Of a stretch of 64,000 bases of DNA, positions 34,884 through 48,055 are shown one piece after another (positions within the stretch are counted from its first letter, which is position 1; each line of letters begins with the position of its first letter). The stretch comes from Serilophus lunatus (taxonomy: Eukaryota > Chordata > Aves > Passeriformes > Eurylaimidae). The stretch lies in the NCBI GenBank assembly GCA_013399895.1, contig VXBA01002403.1:47980-111979 (forward strand), given 5' to 3'. A model generated the notes under the pieces. The model was not told the DNA's origin. It saw only the letters and a program-made list of their open reading frames with translations, and did no database searches. The translations under genes and the position numbers were made by a program.

Positions 34884-36695
34884 CCCCGACAAAACAACAA
34901 CTAAAAACTTCCTAGTCTCATGTTGCAAAAGCAGAATCCGCTCCTGCCCCTGACACCCATGCCTGCTTTCCAGAAAGACATATTACTGGACATACATTGC
35001 AGGATGATGTGCCACGGCCTCCCATGCAGTATTGGTCTTTGGCTAGATGCTTCAGCCAATGTAGACACAACAATGCCATATGACTTGGGTTTTTTCCAGC
35101 AAAAAAAAAAATCAAGCAGGCAAGAAGCCATAGTGCTTATCCTCCAAATTCTCCAGTGCAGATGCTAGGATGCAGGCAGATACAGCCAGGGGTATTGGTC
35201 AAGAAGCAGTGTCAACGCATCCTGCTGTAATGACAGAGAATCAAGGTCATGAAAGTTGTTTGATATCTTTCTTTCTTGTTATGCAAAACCTTATTATTCC
35301 AGTACTTTTAGTAACTTCTTTCTTAGTCAGACATCTATCCTTTTTTTCATAATTTTTGACTTATACAGACCTGATGAAATAATATCCTTTCCAGTATTGC
35401 CTGAAGAGCAGCAGATAAAAAAAATTGAGGAACACAGAATGAAGGGGAGAATCAGCCTTACTGGCAATGTCCAGTAGACATTCAAAGAGGAAAATCATAA
35501 CAATCTCTTGATTTTTATAACTTTCAGAGTGCTCACCTCCCATATTATCCAACTAAAGTCCATCTTACTACTACGTCCCTTAAGAATGGTCCCTTGTTAC
35601 TTACCCCCACCTATATCCATCCTCTAGTAGGCCTGGAAGCCTAACTCTAAGTTTTGATTTATTACCCCATCTATCTATGAAAAGAAGGCAAACACACTGG
35701 AACACAGGCTCTTCTGGCCCTTAATATTCCAAGCTATCCAGCTACCTAGCTAAAATGAATTCCCCAAAATATTAAGCATACTCCTTAAGTATCATCACCA
35801 GAGAGGAGATCTCAGACCATCTTTGCAACAGCTCCTACACACTGAGTCTGAACATCCAAGGACAGGCTTTTCAATCTTTAGGTCTATAGCAGATTTCTAG
35901 GACTACAAATCTTGAAAGCATTAATGACATTATAAGTCTCTGAAGAAAATACAGCCAAGTTCACTCGGAATTTTTTTCATACCCACCAGTGAAGAAAATA
36001 CACAAATGACTGCAGAGCTTATGTGTTTTCTGTGTGCTTTTCTATTTTTTTTCTGTCACAGAACTATTTATGCTCCACACATTTCCCATGTTCATAGCTA
36101 CTCACCTCCAAGCAAGGCACAGAAAGACCCAGGAGAACAGTTTACAGACCTAATGCAAGATCAGCAACAAAACATCTGATCACAAAGCAGTGCTTTTAGG
36201 GAATAATATTTATCTCATTGGTCTTTTTTTTATTACCATCGTTTAAGTCATTCTGTTTTGTGAGATGGTCTCCAAAGAACCATTTTCCTTCACACAGGGA
36301 TTGCATATTCTGCTTGTGCCTCTCTCTGTACCAGTGCATTCTCTTTCATATGTAAAGTGTCATCAGTTGTTATCATCAGCAGTTTCAAATAAATCCCCTA
36401 TGAGGACTACAGTTTTGTTATATAAATGCTCTAAATTTATTAGGTTATCTTGAATGTCACCAGAAAACAATGTTTCAAAATGAGAGGTAAAAAACAGTAT
36501 AATGTCCAGCTATCACTTAATCTTTTTGATAAAATATTGATTTAAAATTACAATAAAATTGGTTTTTACTGTCTTATCTATAACATTGAAATTGCATTCT
36601 AAGAGTACCACACTGTTATAAATTCACATAGTAGTACATACCGGCATTTAAAAATCTGTCCCATATACAAACTTTGAACAATCAGAATACACATG

Positions 36696-37809
36696 TGTAG
36701 TGGTTCAACCTAGACAGGATGCCAGAGACTCACTACAGCTGCTCTCTCACTCCCCCTTGAAACAACAAAGCAGAGAAAATACAACAAAGAGCTTCACAAG
36801 TTGAGATAAGGACCATAAAAGATTCCTCGCTAATCATCATAGGCAAAACAGACTCTATGTAGGGATAATAGTTAAATTTATTACTAACAAGATCGGAGCT
36901 AAAGAGTGAGAAACAATAAAAGACACCCTTTCCCCCTACCCCCTCCTTCTTCACGTTCAACCTCCTCTCCCCCAGCAGTGGCAGGGAGACAGGGATGGGG
37001 ATTATGGCCAGTTGTTCCCTGCTGCTGCTTAGGGAGGAGTTCTTCCCCTGCATCCCGTGGGGTCCCTCCCATAGAAGACAGTCCCTGTCATGTACTGCTC
37101 CAGCGTGAGTTTCTCCCACAACAGACAGTCCTTCACAAACTGCTCCAATGAGAGCAACAGTTCTTCAGACACCACTGCCACATGGGTCACGTTCCACAGG
37201 GTGCAGTCCCTCAGGCACAGGCTGCTCCAGCGTGGGCCCCACAGGCCACAAGTCCTGCCAGGAAATCCTGCTCCAGCGCGGGCTGCTCTGCCCGCGGGCT
37301 GCAGTTCCCTGCCAGGACCCAGCTCCAACATGGACTTCCCATGGGGTCACAGCCTCCTTCCAGCATCCGCTTGCTCAGGTGCAGGCGCCTCCACAGGCCA
37401 CAGCTGGATCTCTGCACTCCTGTGGTCCTCCATGGGCTGCAGGGGCACAGCTGCTTCACCATGGTCTTCCCCATGGGCTGCAGCTGGATCTCAGCTCCGG
37501 CGCCAGGAGCATCTCCTCCCCCTCCTTCTGCACTGACCTTGGTGTCTGCCTTGTTGTTCACAGGCTCTCACTCTGCTCTGGCAGCCATCTTCATCTCTCC
37601 CTAATTTTATTCCTATCCTTCTTAACTATGTTATCACAGAAGTGTTCCTTTAGCTACTGATTGGGCTAGCCTTGATCAGAGGCAGGCCCAATCTGGAACC
37701 AGCTGGCATTGGCTCTGCTGGATATGGGGAAAACTTCCAGAAGCTTCTTGAAGAAGCCTCTCCCTAAGCCCCCCTGCTGCTACCAAAACCTGGCCACAGA
37801 AAACTCAAT
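36696..37809 (-). mobile_element. Long passerine-type solo LTR, minus strand
   Basis: On the minus strand the element reads from CTGTGGCCAGGTTTTGG near its start to a tail with GGTTGAACCACTACA at 36696, the structure of a long LTR family common in songbirds. A poly(A) signal AATAAA lies at 36877-36882 (TTTATT on plus). U3 carries degenerate repeats built on CCATGGGCTGCAG (for example 37430-37442 and 37471-37483). ACATG at 36691-36695 and 37810-37814 is a possible 5-bp target duplication and sets the borders given. The related copy at 50091-51191 aligns along its length. Six overlapping ORFs of 60-170 codons across it are artefacts of the repeats. Confidence 0.82.
36877..36882 (-). terminator. 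LTR poly(A) signal AATAAA
   Basis: AATAAA on the minus strand at the position also kept in the sister LTR (50276-50281). Confidence 0.55.
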
Positions 37810-37814
37810 ACATG

Positions 37815-38171
37815 TTTAGTTGTCATGCCGATATATACACTCCTAGTTGTTGGCCCAATTTGGTGAAAAATGAGCTGGCATCAGTACCTTAGATCCCTAA
37901 GCAAGGAGCTTACTCAAGGTGAACATGAATTCCATGTTGTCAGTAAGAAACAAATATCAGACATGCTACAGAGGAGGGGGATCATCGAGTTGGGAGTTTT
38001 CCCTATATCAGACAACTAAAAAGTCCTACAACTGTCTTGAAAACAACCCAGCACCAAAAAAAAAAAAAGTCTTTCCTTATTGGATCCTACTCTCAGTTTT
38101 TTGTCTAGAACTTTTCCTAAAAACTAATAGATTTTGCATGGATTTTTTCCCAGGAATCAAAAGGAAGTAAA
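37815..38171. other. Unassigned DNA
   Basis: Short AT-rich stretch between an LTR and a CR1 end, with an A-rich run near 38057. Nothing recognised. Confidence 0.6.
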
Positions 38172-38285
38172 AATCATAGAATTTTAAGGTTGGAAAAGAT
38201 GTGGAAGTTCATCGACTCCAAGTGTTATTGGAAAGCGTTCACCCGAAGTTCAGAACCTAAGGTATACCATGTACCACATCTCGTA
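38172..38285 (-). mobile_element. CR1-type LINE 3' end, minus strand
   Basis: 'aatcatagaattttaaggtt' followed by 'ggaaaagatgtggaagttca' and 'tcgactccaa' is the reverse complement of a CR1 3' end and its tail. Similarity continues weakly to a segment reading 'accatgtaccacatctc'. Strongly 5'-truncated and diverged. Confidence 0.75.
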
Positions 38286-38843
38286 TTTTGTGGTTATACA
38301 AACCCAGTCTCATATTCAAAAATGATTTACTCTAAATCCTCATGTTCATTTTTTTCCCATTTATTTTCATAATAACATTTGCAAACTAATTTACAGGTAA
38401 TACATGCAAAGTAGCCATTTGCACAGAATTATTCTGGAAGTATGTGAAAAAGAGGTTGTTTGGAGATTAATTATGTACTCAAAATCAGTACAATTCATTA
38501 ATTTTTTCCACAGGCTTGAAAATCCTTTCACCTATGACAAGTGTGTGATGAACCATAGGCTTTCCTCAGATTTTGCATTTCAACTCCTGATTCAGCTAAA
38601 AGATTCCTAAATCTTCATTGAGTAACACAGCTTTCAGCTGCCTTCATAACTTGTATAATATTAAAAGACTTCTTACTCCTAGTTTTGACAAAGTCATTCT
38701 GCACTTGAACGCCAAAGTTTATTTTGAGTGTCTGGTGTTTAAAATATCCCCTATAACAGGGGAGAACTTTTGAAATTTGGCATTTATGATAGTTATATTT
38801 CTTCCAAACACTATTAAATACCAGATATATTTTTCTTCTTTAG
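38286..38843. other. AT-rich unassigned DNA
   Basis: Nothing recognised. Confidence 0.6.
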
Positions 38844-39041
38844 GATGCCCAGCACTGGCAACACAGAGAATTGAAGGTCACCTTCTAAGTTTATCACACA
38901 ATTCGGTCACTGGTCCACAGTCAGAGCATAATTGTTTTAACAAATGCAACAAAAATATTCACTCCTTTTCTTCCAAACCTGTGAAGACACAAACCAAAAG
39001 AAGTATAACAAATCAACCACTGAAATTGTTGTTGTTTCTGC
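38844..39041 (+). other. Candidate 198-bp internal exon, unrecognised
   Basis: Acceptor TTTTTCTTCTTTAG and donor CTGCAAG|GTCAGA bound 198 bases open for 65 codons, phase 1 at both ends (contains HSFSSKPVKTQTKRS). It is polar and Ser/Lys/Asn-rich, as a disordered segment would be. A TAG follows 18 bases into the downstream sequence, so the donor would be needed. No family recognised. Confidence 0.2.
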
Positions 39042-39715
39042 AAGGTCAGATTTGCAAGTAGAAGTAATATGATGTTTATATTTGGGTTTCACTTGGTTAA
39101 TTTTTTTTGCTTACTGAAGAATGTTTGGAAGGGGAAGACTAGCTTTTGCACACATGAGCTCTCCAAGTCTGAAACAGACACAAAAAATATCCAAAACCAA
39201 ATACAAATAAAGTTTAATTCCTTAGATTCTTCTGAACCACAGTCAAACCACCTTAGAGAAAAGCAAGTTAGACACAGTAGACACAGAGGGCTCATGCCAT
39301 TTTCAGTTAACTCTTAAACTCCAAGGAACACTTTCTAGTGTTGGTCTTTTAAATGTATTATTCATCAATTCTCCATGTCATAGAACATATCTTCAAAAAT
39401 CCTAATTTTCTGCTTGATTTGTGTGAAAATAGCTTTAGCCTTTATGAAAAAAAAAAATAATTATGGAGCATTTCTAAATATCCTTTTATGAACAAAGACC
39501 TTGCCCAGGTAATCAAAATCAGTGAAACAACTGCTACTGAACAGATAAGAGCTAAATTTTATCACAATGTTTTAGGTCTACAGCTGGAGATTTTTGTCAC
39601 ATATGGCATATGTTTCTTTCTTCTTATTAACACTAGAATTAGACAGAACAATTTGCAAATCAGAAGGAAATGTGCCTGTCTTGCAACAGAATGGACTTTC
39701 TTTCCCCTGCCCCAG

Positions 39716-39779
39716 AAACAAATAGGAGGAAAGGGAAGTGTGGATTCCATAAACAGCTTCACAAAATTAAAAAGCAGAG
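39716..39779 (+). other. Candidate 64-bp internal exon, unrecognised
   Basis: A very strong acceptor (CTTTCTTTCCCCTGCCCCAG) and a good donor (GCAGAG|GTAAAT) enclose 64 bases open in more than one frame, including the phase 1 needed to follow the 38844-39041 segment. Being open in two frames makes coding content uncertain; it could be a non-coding exon. Confidence 0.2.
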
Positions 39780-42566
39780 GTAAATTATTATAGATTATTC
39801 TAGATTATAGAGAGGAAAAGTAGAAAATATAGAAATAAATAAATAGAAAGAAGGGGAAAGACATAAAGCTTTCCAGACTCAGTGCTCTACTCACCTATCT
39901 CTCAAAGGGATTTGCACCTCAGATTAAAGCCTTGGCAACTATCCTCATATCAAATATCCCAGAAATTCTGCTTCATAAAAATTTATGGGATCAGATACAT
40001 CTTGTCCAAGCTGTGTATTCAGCTAATGTACCACATATTTTTAATTTTCATGCAACAGCAATGACTTTGCTCTACGCCTTCTTGCACTGACCAGTACATT
40101 TCACAGGAAGGAAAAATATGTTTGCAATACAGATTGGAATTACAATATTACAGTCCTCTAACATAATAAGAGATGGAGAAGTTTTAGGCTAAAGAAGTCA
40201 AAAAAAAATGAGCAAAAAAGAAATTGCAATTCTAAAGGAAAATACGATTGGACATTTATTTTCTGGTTTTGAATTTTTTACTGTGTAGCAAACAGAAACA
40301 TGGAGGGTTGTTTTCCAAAGAAGATAATATGTTTGTAGGAAAATTAAGGCAGCAGCCTTTCAGCAGATGTCACGTTAGTTTGATATACCCTGGCCATAAA
40401 GATTACAAAATAAATGATTGCATATAAACAGTCCTCACACTGCTAAGAGTCTGCAGAAAAAATGCACACACACAAAATGATTCAGTACATTCATTGCCAG
40501 GTTTTAAAATGGCTTTACATAATTTAATGAAATTTAAATACAATAAAAGGGTAAAGCTTTGATGTCCAACTCTTGTTTCAGTACTTTCTCTTTCATGGAC
40601 TAAGCAGAAAACCCCAAAAGAGAGCAGCTTTAATTAGCTTATTGTGTTTGGATTTAGTAATTAGATAAATAGATGGCTCAGAATGTATGTATTTTGTTTA
40701 GAAGAAAATTAATTCCTGAGAGAAGTTGAGATTGCAGCATTTCCTGTAACACAGACAGTTAAGTCTGCAAGGAAGGAGGCCTTATATCAAAATAATTAAG
40801 TAAAGATTATCATAACAGAGATGTTTAGGGGAGTAGATCTTTCTCACATCCCACTTCTTTCCTCCTTCCCTTTTGAGCAACTCAAGTAATGCAGATCTCC
40901 TATCAAACAGTGCCAAACAAATTCGGTCCTCCCGAAACCCACTATTTGCATAAGCCTATTTGTGCACTTGAGCTTCTCTCTCCAAGTAGCTCTTCCACTC
41001 CATGCTGTGTTGCCTTTTTAATGGGAAACTTGAATAATGTTAAGCCAATCTAGGGCAGGAAAACGCATTTTTACATCAAATTTAAAGCCCTAAGTAGCAA
41101 AGAGCTAAAAATCTGGTTCAGAGCTACCTCAAAGTAGCAAACAACTCCATGTTTACTCCTATTTTAGGAATGGGAGCAATGGCTCTTCTGATCTCAGTAC
41201 AGACTAAAAACAAGGACAGCTTTGGGAAGTTTCTGTAGCATAAGTTGTCCACAGCTGTGTGTTCCTGGATACATTTTTACAATATGTTCCCTACTGAGAT
41301 GCACCAGCACCTAACAAACAGTTTGAACAGGCCTTCTCAGAGCTATCTCGGGCTGCAACTGTTCACCACATTAACATGGCTGAAGCTGCTACAAGAATTA
41401 AGCAGCTGAGAAATGCACAGAAGCAGGGAATGTAGCGTGCCCAGGGTCTCTAGCCTGGGTTTAGCATTGGAACAATTCAATTAACTTTAACTGCGTTAGA
41501 ATTGTTAGCATCACTTTCAGATAATGACCTTAGGTGTTTCCTTTCCTGAGCTTTCCAAGGCACCACACAGACTCTGCTCCTATCTCAGTTGCAAATGAGT
41601 TGCAATTTAAAGTAAATTTAGCTGTATAGTGAGTTTTGTAGACTTTTCACATTGCCTTTTATGTTTTTCTGTACATTGTCAGTGATTAACAAGACCTATT
41701 ATACAAGTCTTGATCCAGAAAAGCACCTGAAGAGTACATGCACTGGAGCTGACCATTTAAGCTAACAAGACCAGGTACTAGCTTGAAGTTAAAAGGCAGG
41801 TTCCACTGCTTTGTTGTTTATAAGTGAGAATATTTTTCACCGTCCAAGGAGAAAGACAAGCTGGTAAAATATATCCCTGCTCTTGGTAAAAAAGTAATGT
41901 CCTTGGAGTATAATTGAATTTACTTCCAATTTTCACATTCTCCCTGAAGATGTTCTTGAGGACATAGCTTATTCTCAACTGCACTGAGGCTAATCAACTC
42001 AAAGATTTCTTCAGGCAGCTCTTTCTAGTAATATCTTTAAGTATACAGAACCCAGCAGATTCATTCAAATCAAGTGTCCTCTCTATTATTCTAAAATCCA
42101 TTAATCTCATTCTTCTGACTCTCAGTTTCAGGAGCAATTTTGTTCCACATCTCATTATGCTAATAAAAGGGAAAACTTGTTTAACCTAGAGGAATTTAGA
42201 CTTATCAATCATATCAGCTCGAAATAAATTGGTATTGCAATGAAAATGCTTGAAAAACTCTACCACATCAAAGCCTTACCAAAAGAAACACTCAGAAGAT
42301 TAGATTTTGATGAGGAAACTAAAATATAGGTATTTCAAAAATCATCTAACCATTAAACTGTATTTCTGTCTTATTACATTAGTAAACTCAAATTCTTCTT
42401 GTGAAAAAGTGACTCATATGGAGGGGATTTATGCAAGAGGCATTATTTAAATTGCCAACCAATTTTTTTCAATAAAGACTGGTATTGATTAGTAAGGCCT
42501 ATTTATGAAATTCTAGATTGGACAGTTACACTGTGCCTGCATTCAAAAAGACTATGGAGGGGGGAA

Positions 42567-42600
42567 AAAAAACCCAAACCAAACCAAAAAAAACCCCCAC
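42567..42600 (+). repeat. A/C-rich low-complexity tract
   Basis: Runs of A broken by CCC and CCAAA units. Confidence 0.7.
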
Positions 42601-45600
42601 ACTAAAACAGAACATTGGAAAGTGACATAAAGTGACTGAAAAGTGATAATGACTTCTCAACTCTGACAATTACCAAACACCACTCAATTTCACAAATCAT
42701 TAGTAGCCAGATTGGTAACTTAAATCTCCACCAAAACAGATAATTTTGAAATATCTGCAAAAAACCTGAATTGTTGCCTGAAGGGCATAAGCATACCCCT
42801 TAATGCGCCAGAATCAACTGGGAATGTTTTTACCCATCTCTCAGTTGCTACAACCCAGACATGGGATCTTCATCCCAGCCATATCCTGGATAAAAAAGGA
42901 AATATTATTTTCATCATCTTATTACAGTGAAAAAATTGCAGTTCTAAATTGGACAGTGTCAACTCAACAAGCCAAAAAATGCCTGTAACATTTTTGTCCT
43001 TTCTAGGAACAGCCAGGTAAGAGCCCAAGTCACTATCTCACCAAAGTAACAGCTAGCATTAATAAGTGAAGGTGTGAGCTGCATTCTGTATGTCTGTACC
43101 ACTGTATCTCTGTTCTGTAAGCATTCATCTCCTGCAATGAACAGATCACTCAACTCTCTGCACTGTTCCTTCTATGGCCATTGTACTGACCATGGCAATA
43201 ATACCAGGCCAGACCAAATAAGACCATCATGCAATTTCACATACGCCAGTGTAAACTTTCACTAAAGAATGCTTTGTCCACCACATTTCCTTCATTATCC
43301 CACTAATAGGATACTTTCATGGAAGGTGTTTGACAGAAGTCTCTAATTTCAGCTGGGAAAAAATAGTATAGTCTGAAATGTAAAGCTGCTTATACAATTT
43401 TGCAGGTGCTTTTATGCTTGCCAGCTTTACAGAAAACATGAGGAGGTAGAAAATAGAGTAGCAGTTAGATGCAGAGCTCCAAGAGTATCATCCAACCAAT
43501 AATGGTTCTGGAAAGAACATGCCAGCGTCAGCCTCTGCCTCAGCAAGCGTCCCTCTTCCTCACACTGCCCACAACATGAGGAGGGAGGCAGAATGCAGTA
43601 GCCAAGATTTCACAGAAATAAAATACATTCAGTTGAACTTCTCACACCTATTTGTACACTCAAGAAAATTGAAGCAAACTGTAAAGGTTGCCAGCTGATT
43701 GAGATGGCTTTTTATAAAAAAAATGTAAAAAAAAAAGTGTTTCTCAGGATGTTTTAAGATTATGATTGTTGTTTTCTCCATTCCCCTGCCTGCCAAACTT
43801 CAACATTTGGGAGACAGTATGCACTTAGAGACATTGTAAGGAAAATTGTATTTGCTTTTGCTTTTTCCATCTAAAGTATATAAAACCCCCATAAAAGATA
43901 CATTATCATTTTGTCTTTCTATCATATGGTTTTTAAAGTGATTACAGAAACTGAGGAAAATCTGTGGAGCAAAATGTAAAAAATTATATACTTTGAAGTA
44001 AAAATGGAAAATCCTCAGCTTATGCTTTTATGCTTTGTACTTTAAAAGAGTCTTTCTAATTACCTGTTTTTTTAGAACTGTGCAAGTGCTAGCTGAGAGA
44101 AAAAAACACTTATCTAGCTGTCAGCTACAAAATAGGAAAACAAATTGAAAGAATTATTGAGCTTCTGGAGTTTGGAATGATTGAGACCTAGTTAAAAAAA
44201 TATATATTACTTTGATTACACAGCAGCCTCTACTCCATGTACTTAAATAGAAATATCCTGTAAAGCAAGGCTTCCAACAACACCCTGAAAAATTAAATCA
44301 GCGTTCCTGGATCTTATCTGATAAGCCTGCTATACCTCATATTCTAGTTCATGGAATTTTCGTACTTTTATATGTCATCTACAGAAAAAAAAATATGATA
44401 CTTGATACGTCATAAAGATAGACACACATAAAAAAATATACCAGATCCATTGTAAAGCCTTCAGCGCAAAGTTAGTTTATCTAAGTGTTTGTGACAAATG
44501 TGAGCTATCGCAGTAAGCTTATCAGTTTTTCAGCACTTCACATCATACAGTACTGGGAACATTGATCTAATCAGAGAAGTCTGAAAAACCCAATTAAGTC
44601 ACTCCATGGTCAAGACACAGCCTCACCATCAACATTTTAACCCCTTGAATCCAAGAAGGACTGCTTGGCTGGAAGGAGCATTAATCAGCATTCTTGTAAA
44701 GGGAAGGAGTATAAGGTTTTGCTATGCCTAACTTAAAAAAGCTGCTCTCCTAGCAGATCCACAAAGCTCCTTTTAGCACCATTTTATGTATACAGAGTAA
44801 TTATGGCAATTCTACTAATTAGTCAGTATGGGTAAAACTGCTTCTCAACCCTTTTCCCATTACAAGCTGTTAGAAACTCCAGAAAAAGACACAACACTAG
44901 GTAAAATTTGTTCCTATCTGGCTCTGACCCAAGCCATTCTACACAACTCTATTAAAGCACAGCAAAAAAAGGCTGGGCATTAATGCATAACTGAAGTAGG
45001 CTTTATGTTGTCAACATGGATCAGATTCAGACTGGCTCCCTTCCAGAATTATGCTTTAAAAGCTTATTTAGTAACAAATTACATAGAAGATAAACACTCA
45101 ATTAACCAATATCCCAGAAAGCTATTATCAAAATACTCTGTGCTAAAGTATTAAACATGTTAGCCCGTTGCCTTCATCTGTCACTTGGTTCCTCAGTATC
45201 TATGCCATGTTACTTTCTGCTAAAGCCATGCTTAATTGATATAAGTGCATGCAACAATTTCTTAATTTTGGTTTGCATGTTTCCAGTTCACAGCATCATG
45301 ACATGTAAGATGGAAAACAGATCAAGGAATGAAAACTTACAGTTTCCATATGTACATTGTCATTTTCACAATTATCATAAGGTAGGTCCACAAGTACGCT
45401 GTTCGCAAGTATGAATGCATATCCAAACTGTCTGGGTGACTTACAGTGTTACTGCATCTACTGCTACCTGCTACTCTTTTCATTACTTCAAAGTTAATAC
45501 AAGGCCAATCTCCAATTGTTTTATTCATCTAGTTATGTTAAAAGCAAAGAGATGAGACAGCTCTGAGTCCAGTCACATTTCTGTAGATTTTCATTAGATT

Positions 45601-46372
45601 AGACAGTTTCAGGAGCCTTGCTTCTGATGAAGTTTAGGAATAGAATAGGCAGAGTTTATGACAGTCACTTCTTCGTACAATCAGGAACAGAGCTTTATAA
45701 ACCCAAGGTCATTGGGAAAATCTGAAGCAATTGTTCACAGTCCTTACTTTGCATGCTTTTAAGGTTGGCAAGAAGCCAGATTGGAAAAGTAATGACAGAA
45801 AAGAGTCAGAATAAGTGATGCAATCCTGTCTGTATGCCCGTATAAGAAAGATGTCTTACTTTGAGCTCAGCTGTTTCAGGTTAAGATTAACAGGTAACTG
45901 CCCTAGTCAGAAAACACACTTGTCATATAGTGCCCAAGAAGCAATGTTTTATACATCTCTGACTTTTCATTACAAAGGATGAGACAGTTCAGCCTATATC
46001 CCTTCAATGCAACTTTGTAAATCTACCTCCTTCTACTGGACATCTCACTTCCTTCTTTCCACAGTTGTGCCACAACTGAACATAATCTTTTCCAAAAATC
46101 CTTCATAATTATAGTTATTCAGGATATAGTTATCAAACTACAGCTGTAAATATTGGTATAAATGGTGCAGTGTTTACAGGAAGAATCCTATTCAAGAGGT
46201 GTCCAAACAGCCAAATGAGAAGATTCACAGTCAGAGGATAATGAAAGTCATATTCACCCACAGCAGTTCTACCCTAACAAGGCATACCCCTACAAGCATA
46301 TTTTCTTTGCACTATACTTTTTGTGCTATTCCAGCTTCTGAAAAAGAATAGTAATGAAGAACATCAGTACTT

Positions 46373-46390
46373 AAAAAAAAAAAAAAAAAA
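46373..46390 (+). repeat. A18 homopolymer
   Basis: Uninterrupted run of 18 A; no retroposed sequence recognised upstream. Confidence 0.9.
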
Positions 46391-46934
46391 GGTGCAGTCT
46401 TAAACCACGAAGGCAAATGGCTCTTATAATCAAGCTTCACTTCAGACATTCAGTTTAGCATTTTTACGATGGAGAAATTTTGGTTGACAGATTCAAAACG
46501 TCTTCAAAGCACATAGAAAGTTAGCAGATTTTTGGGACTTGAGGAAAGAAAATAAAGACAATACATAGAGGTAAATATGAAAAGAAAGTGAGAAATTTCA
46601 AAAAAAAATTAATCTTGAAAACAAATCAGTCCCCTCCTACCTTGAACCATCATATCTTGATATAGTCTTCACACCAGCTTCTTTCAAGCTAAGGTCTTAG
46701 TCCATCCACCAGCTATTCATCCAGTGTCTGATCTTTAAAAGCTCTTTGTGGTACCCTCACAGAGACCTCTCTGGAATAACTTAAACAAACATCACCTCAC
46801 ATTAAACAAAGAAAACAAAATTTGGAAAGGACAGGTTCAGTCCATTCCTACACCAATATTTCCTCTGGTTTTCACACAAAAATATTCAACTCTAATTTGA
46901 CAATGTAAGTGACAGAAATCGACATCAACAGTGG

Positions 46935-46988
46935 ATTTGCTTTATATCAACCAAAATTTGATATCATCAACCCAAATTTGCTTTATAT
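46935..46988 (+). repeat. Imperfect tandem repeat, period 41
   Basis: ATTTGCTTTATAT occurs at 46935-46947 and 46976-46988, with a second echo of ATCAACC(A/C)AAATTTG between them. Confidence 0.65.
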
Positions 46989-47599
46989 GCACCTCCCATC
47001 CAACAATGGCAGCAATTGGTACACTCCATATAAATAGCTGTCACTCTACCAGTGTCTCAGTGTCTCACCTACTTGCCACTCAATAGCTACATATGATACC
47101 AGCCAAAGTTTGCTGAAAAGCAGTTAAATCCAGTTTGGAGATGATCCAAGTAACTGTTGTACTGAGCACTGACATACATCAAAACCAATCTATATACACA
47201 CCTGCCTGGGACCACTGTCCCAGATAAATTCCTCCACAGACAGCTCAAAACCTGAGAACAGCCATCAGGAATCTGGATCCAGAAGGGAGGCCTGTATACA
47301 GTGCTATTTGAGGCTTCCATTTTGGTGCTCCATATAGCTTTTCCAGCTGTTGGATCTCTCTCCTTACCTAGCACCTGCCCTACACAGAGAGATCTTCCTG
47401 TGTTCTTTCTCAAGGCTCTGAACTCAGCTGACCTCATCTTTCTGCCTCAATCACGCAGTTCAGACAGAGGCAACCTGACTGTACCTTCTGATCCTGCACC
47501 CTGAGAAGAAGCCTGTGGTGGTTTAAGACCACTGTTTTTTCACTAGGGGCATGCTCAGCAGTGACAAGAAGACTGAACAGAATTTGAACAGGGAAACAG

Positions 47600-47605
47600 T
47601 TTATT
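47600..47605 (-). terminator. LTR poly(A) signal AATAAA
   Basis: TTTATT on plus, 86 bases from the LTR end, as in sister copies. Confidence 0.55.
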
Positions 47606-47778
47606 CGTCTAGGGCTCAACCAAAGAAAGAAAACAATTTAAGGAACACCAGACTTAACATAAAAATTACACTCGACAAAGCCACGCACATGGGAAAAGAA
47701 AAGGGAATAAACAAACTGCTTTTCAAAGGCCAGGCAGGCTGGCCAAGGAAAAGCAGGGGGAAGGGAAAGCCGCTCCTC

Positions 47779-47800
47779 TCCTCTCTCTCTCTCTCTCTCT
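47779..47800 (+). repeat. (CT)n simple repeat
   Basis: About ten CT units within the LTR's downstream half; the related LTRs lack it. Confidence 0.85.
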
Positions 47801-48046
47801 GTCTCCTGCTGGTAATCACTCCCAGCCCTTGAAGTCTCTGCAAAACACAAAAAGTTAAAAGCACCCCCCCAACCCAGGGACGCTATTTGGGGAAGCTTTC
47901 CTCTTGCAGTTGTGTTGGCTTGGATCTGGTGCCGATGGAGGTGGGCAGAGTCAAGCCGCGGGGCCTGGAAGTCAGGAGGAGAGGGGCCGTGCTGCTGCTC
48001 CCCAGCTCGCAGGAAGCTGAAGAGAGAGAGGGCTTCTGGTTTCAGG

Positions 48047-48055
48047 CTTTTTAAG
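48047..48055 (-). promoter_or_regulatory. TATA-like box of the LTR
   Basis: CTTAAAAAG on the minus strand, at the place homologous to CTTAAAAG in the 3.6-kb copy. Confidence 0.45.

Larger units (their letters stand above)
31081..36690. other. AT-rich unassigned DNA
   Basis: Contains the hairpin at 31960-31990, a MIR-like relic near 33220 and a CCAA/poly(A) tract at 34853-34883. Splice-bounded open segments at about 31667-31715, 34975-35081 and 35157-35247 were seen but are short and phase-inconsistent. No named gene. Confidence 0.5.
39780..47513. other. AT-rich unassigned DNA
   Basis: Holds homopolymer runs (A18 at 46373-46390), a CCAAA-rich tract at about 42567-42600, a 41-bp tandem repeat at 46935-46988 and a GC-richer block at about 47030-47480 that is open on the minus strand for 116 codons without motifs. 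A homeodomain-site-like cluster (TTTAATTAGC, TAGTAATTAG) lies at 40630-40670. No gene recognised. Confidence 0.5.

Noticed and set aside
34975..35247. Two open segments after acceptor-like sites (about 34975-35081 and 35157-35247)
   Set aside because: They are short and their phases and donors do not join well to each other or to other candidates.
36906..37660. ORFs of 80-170 codons in three frames
   Set aside because: They come from degenerate CCATGG/CTGCAG units of a solo LTR and are open in many frames on both strands.
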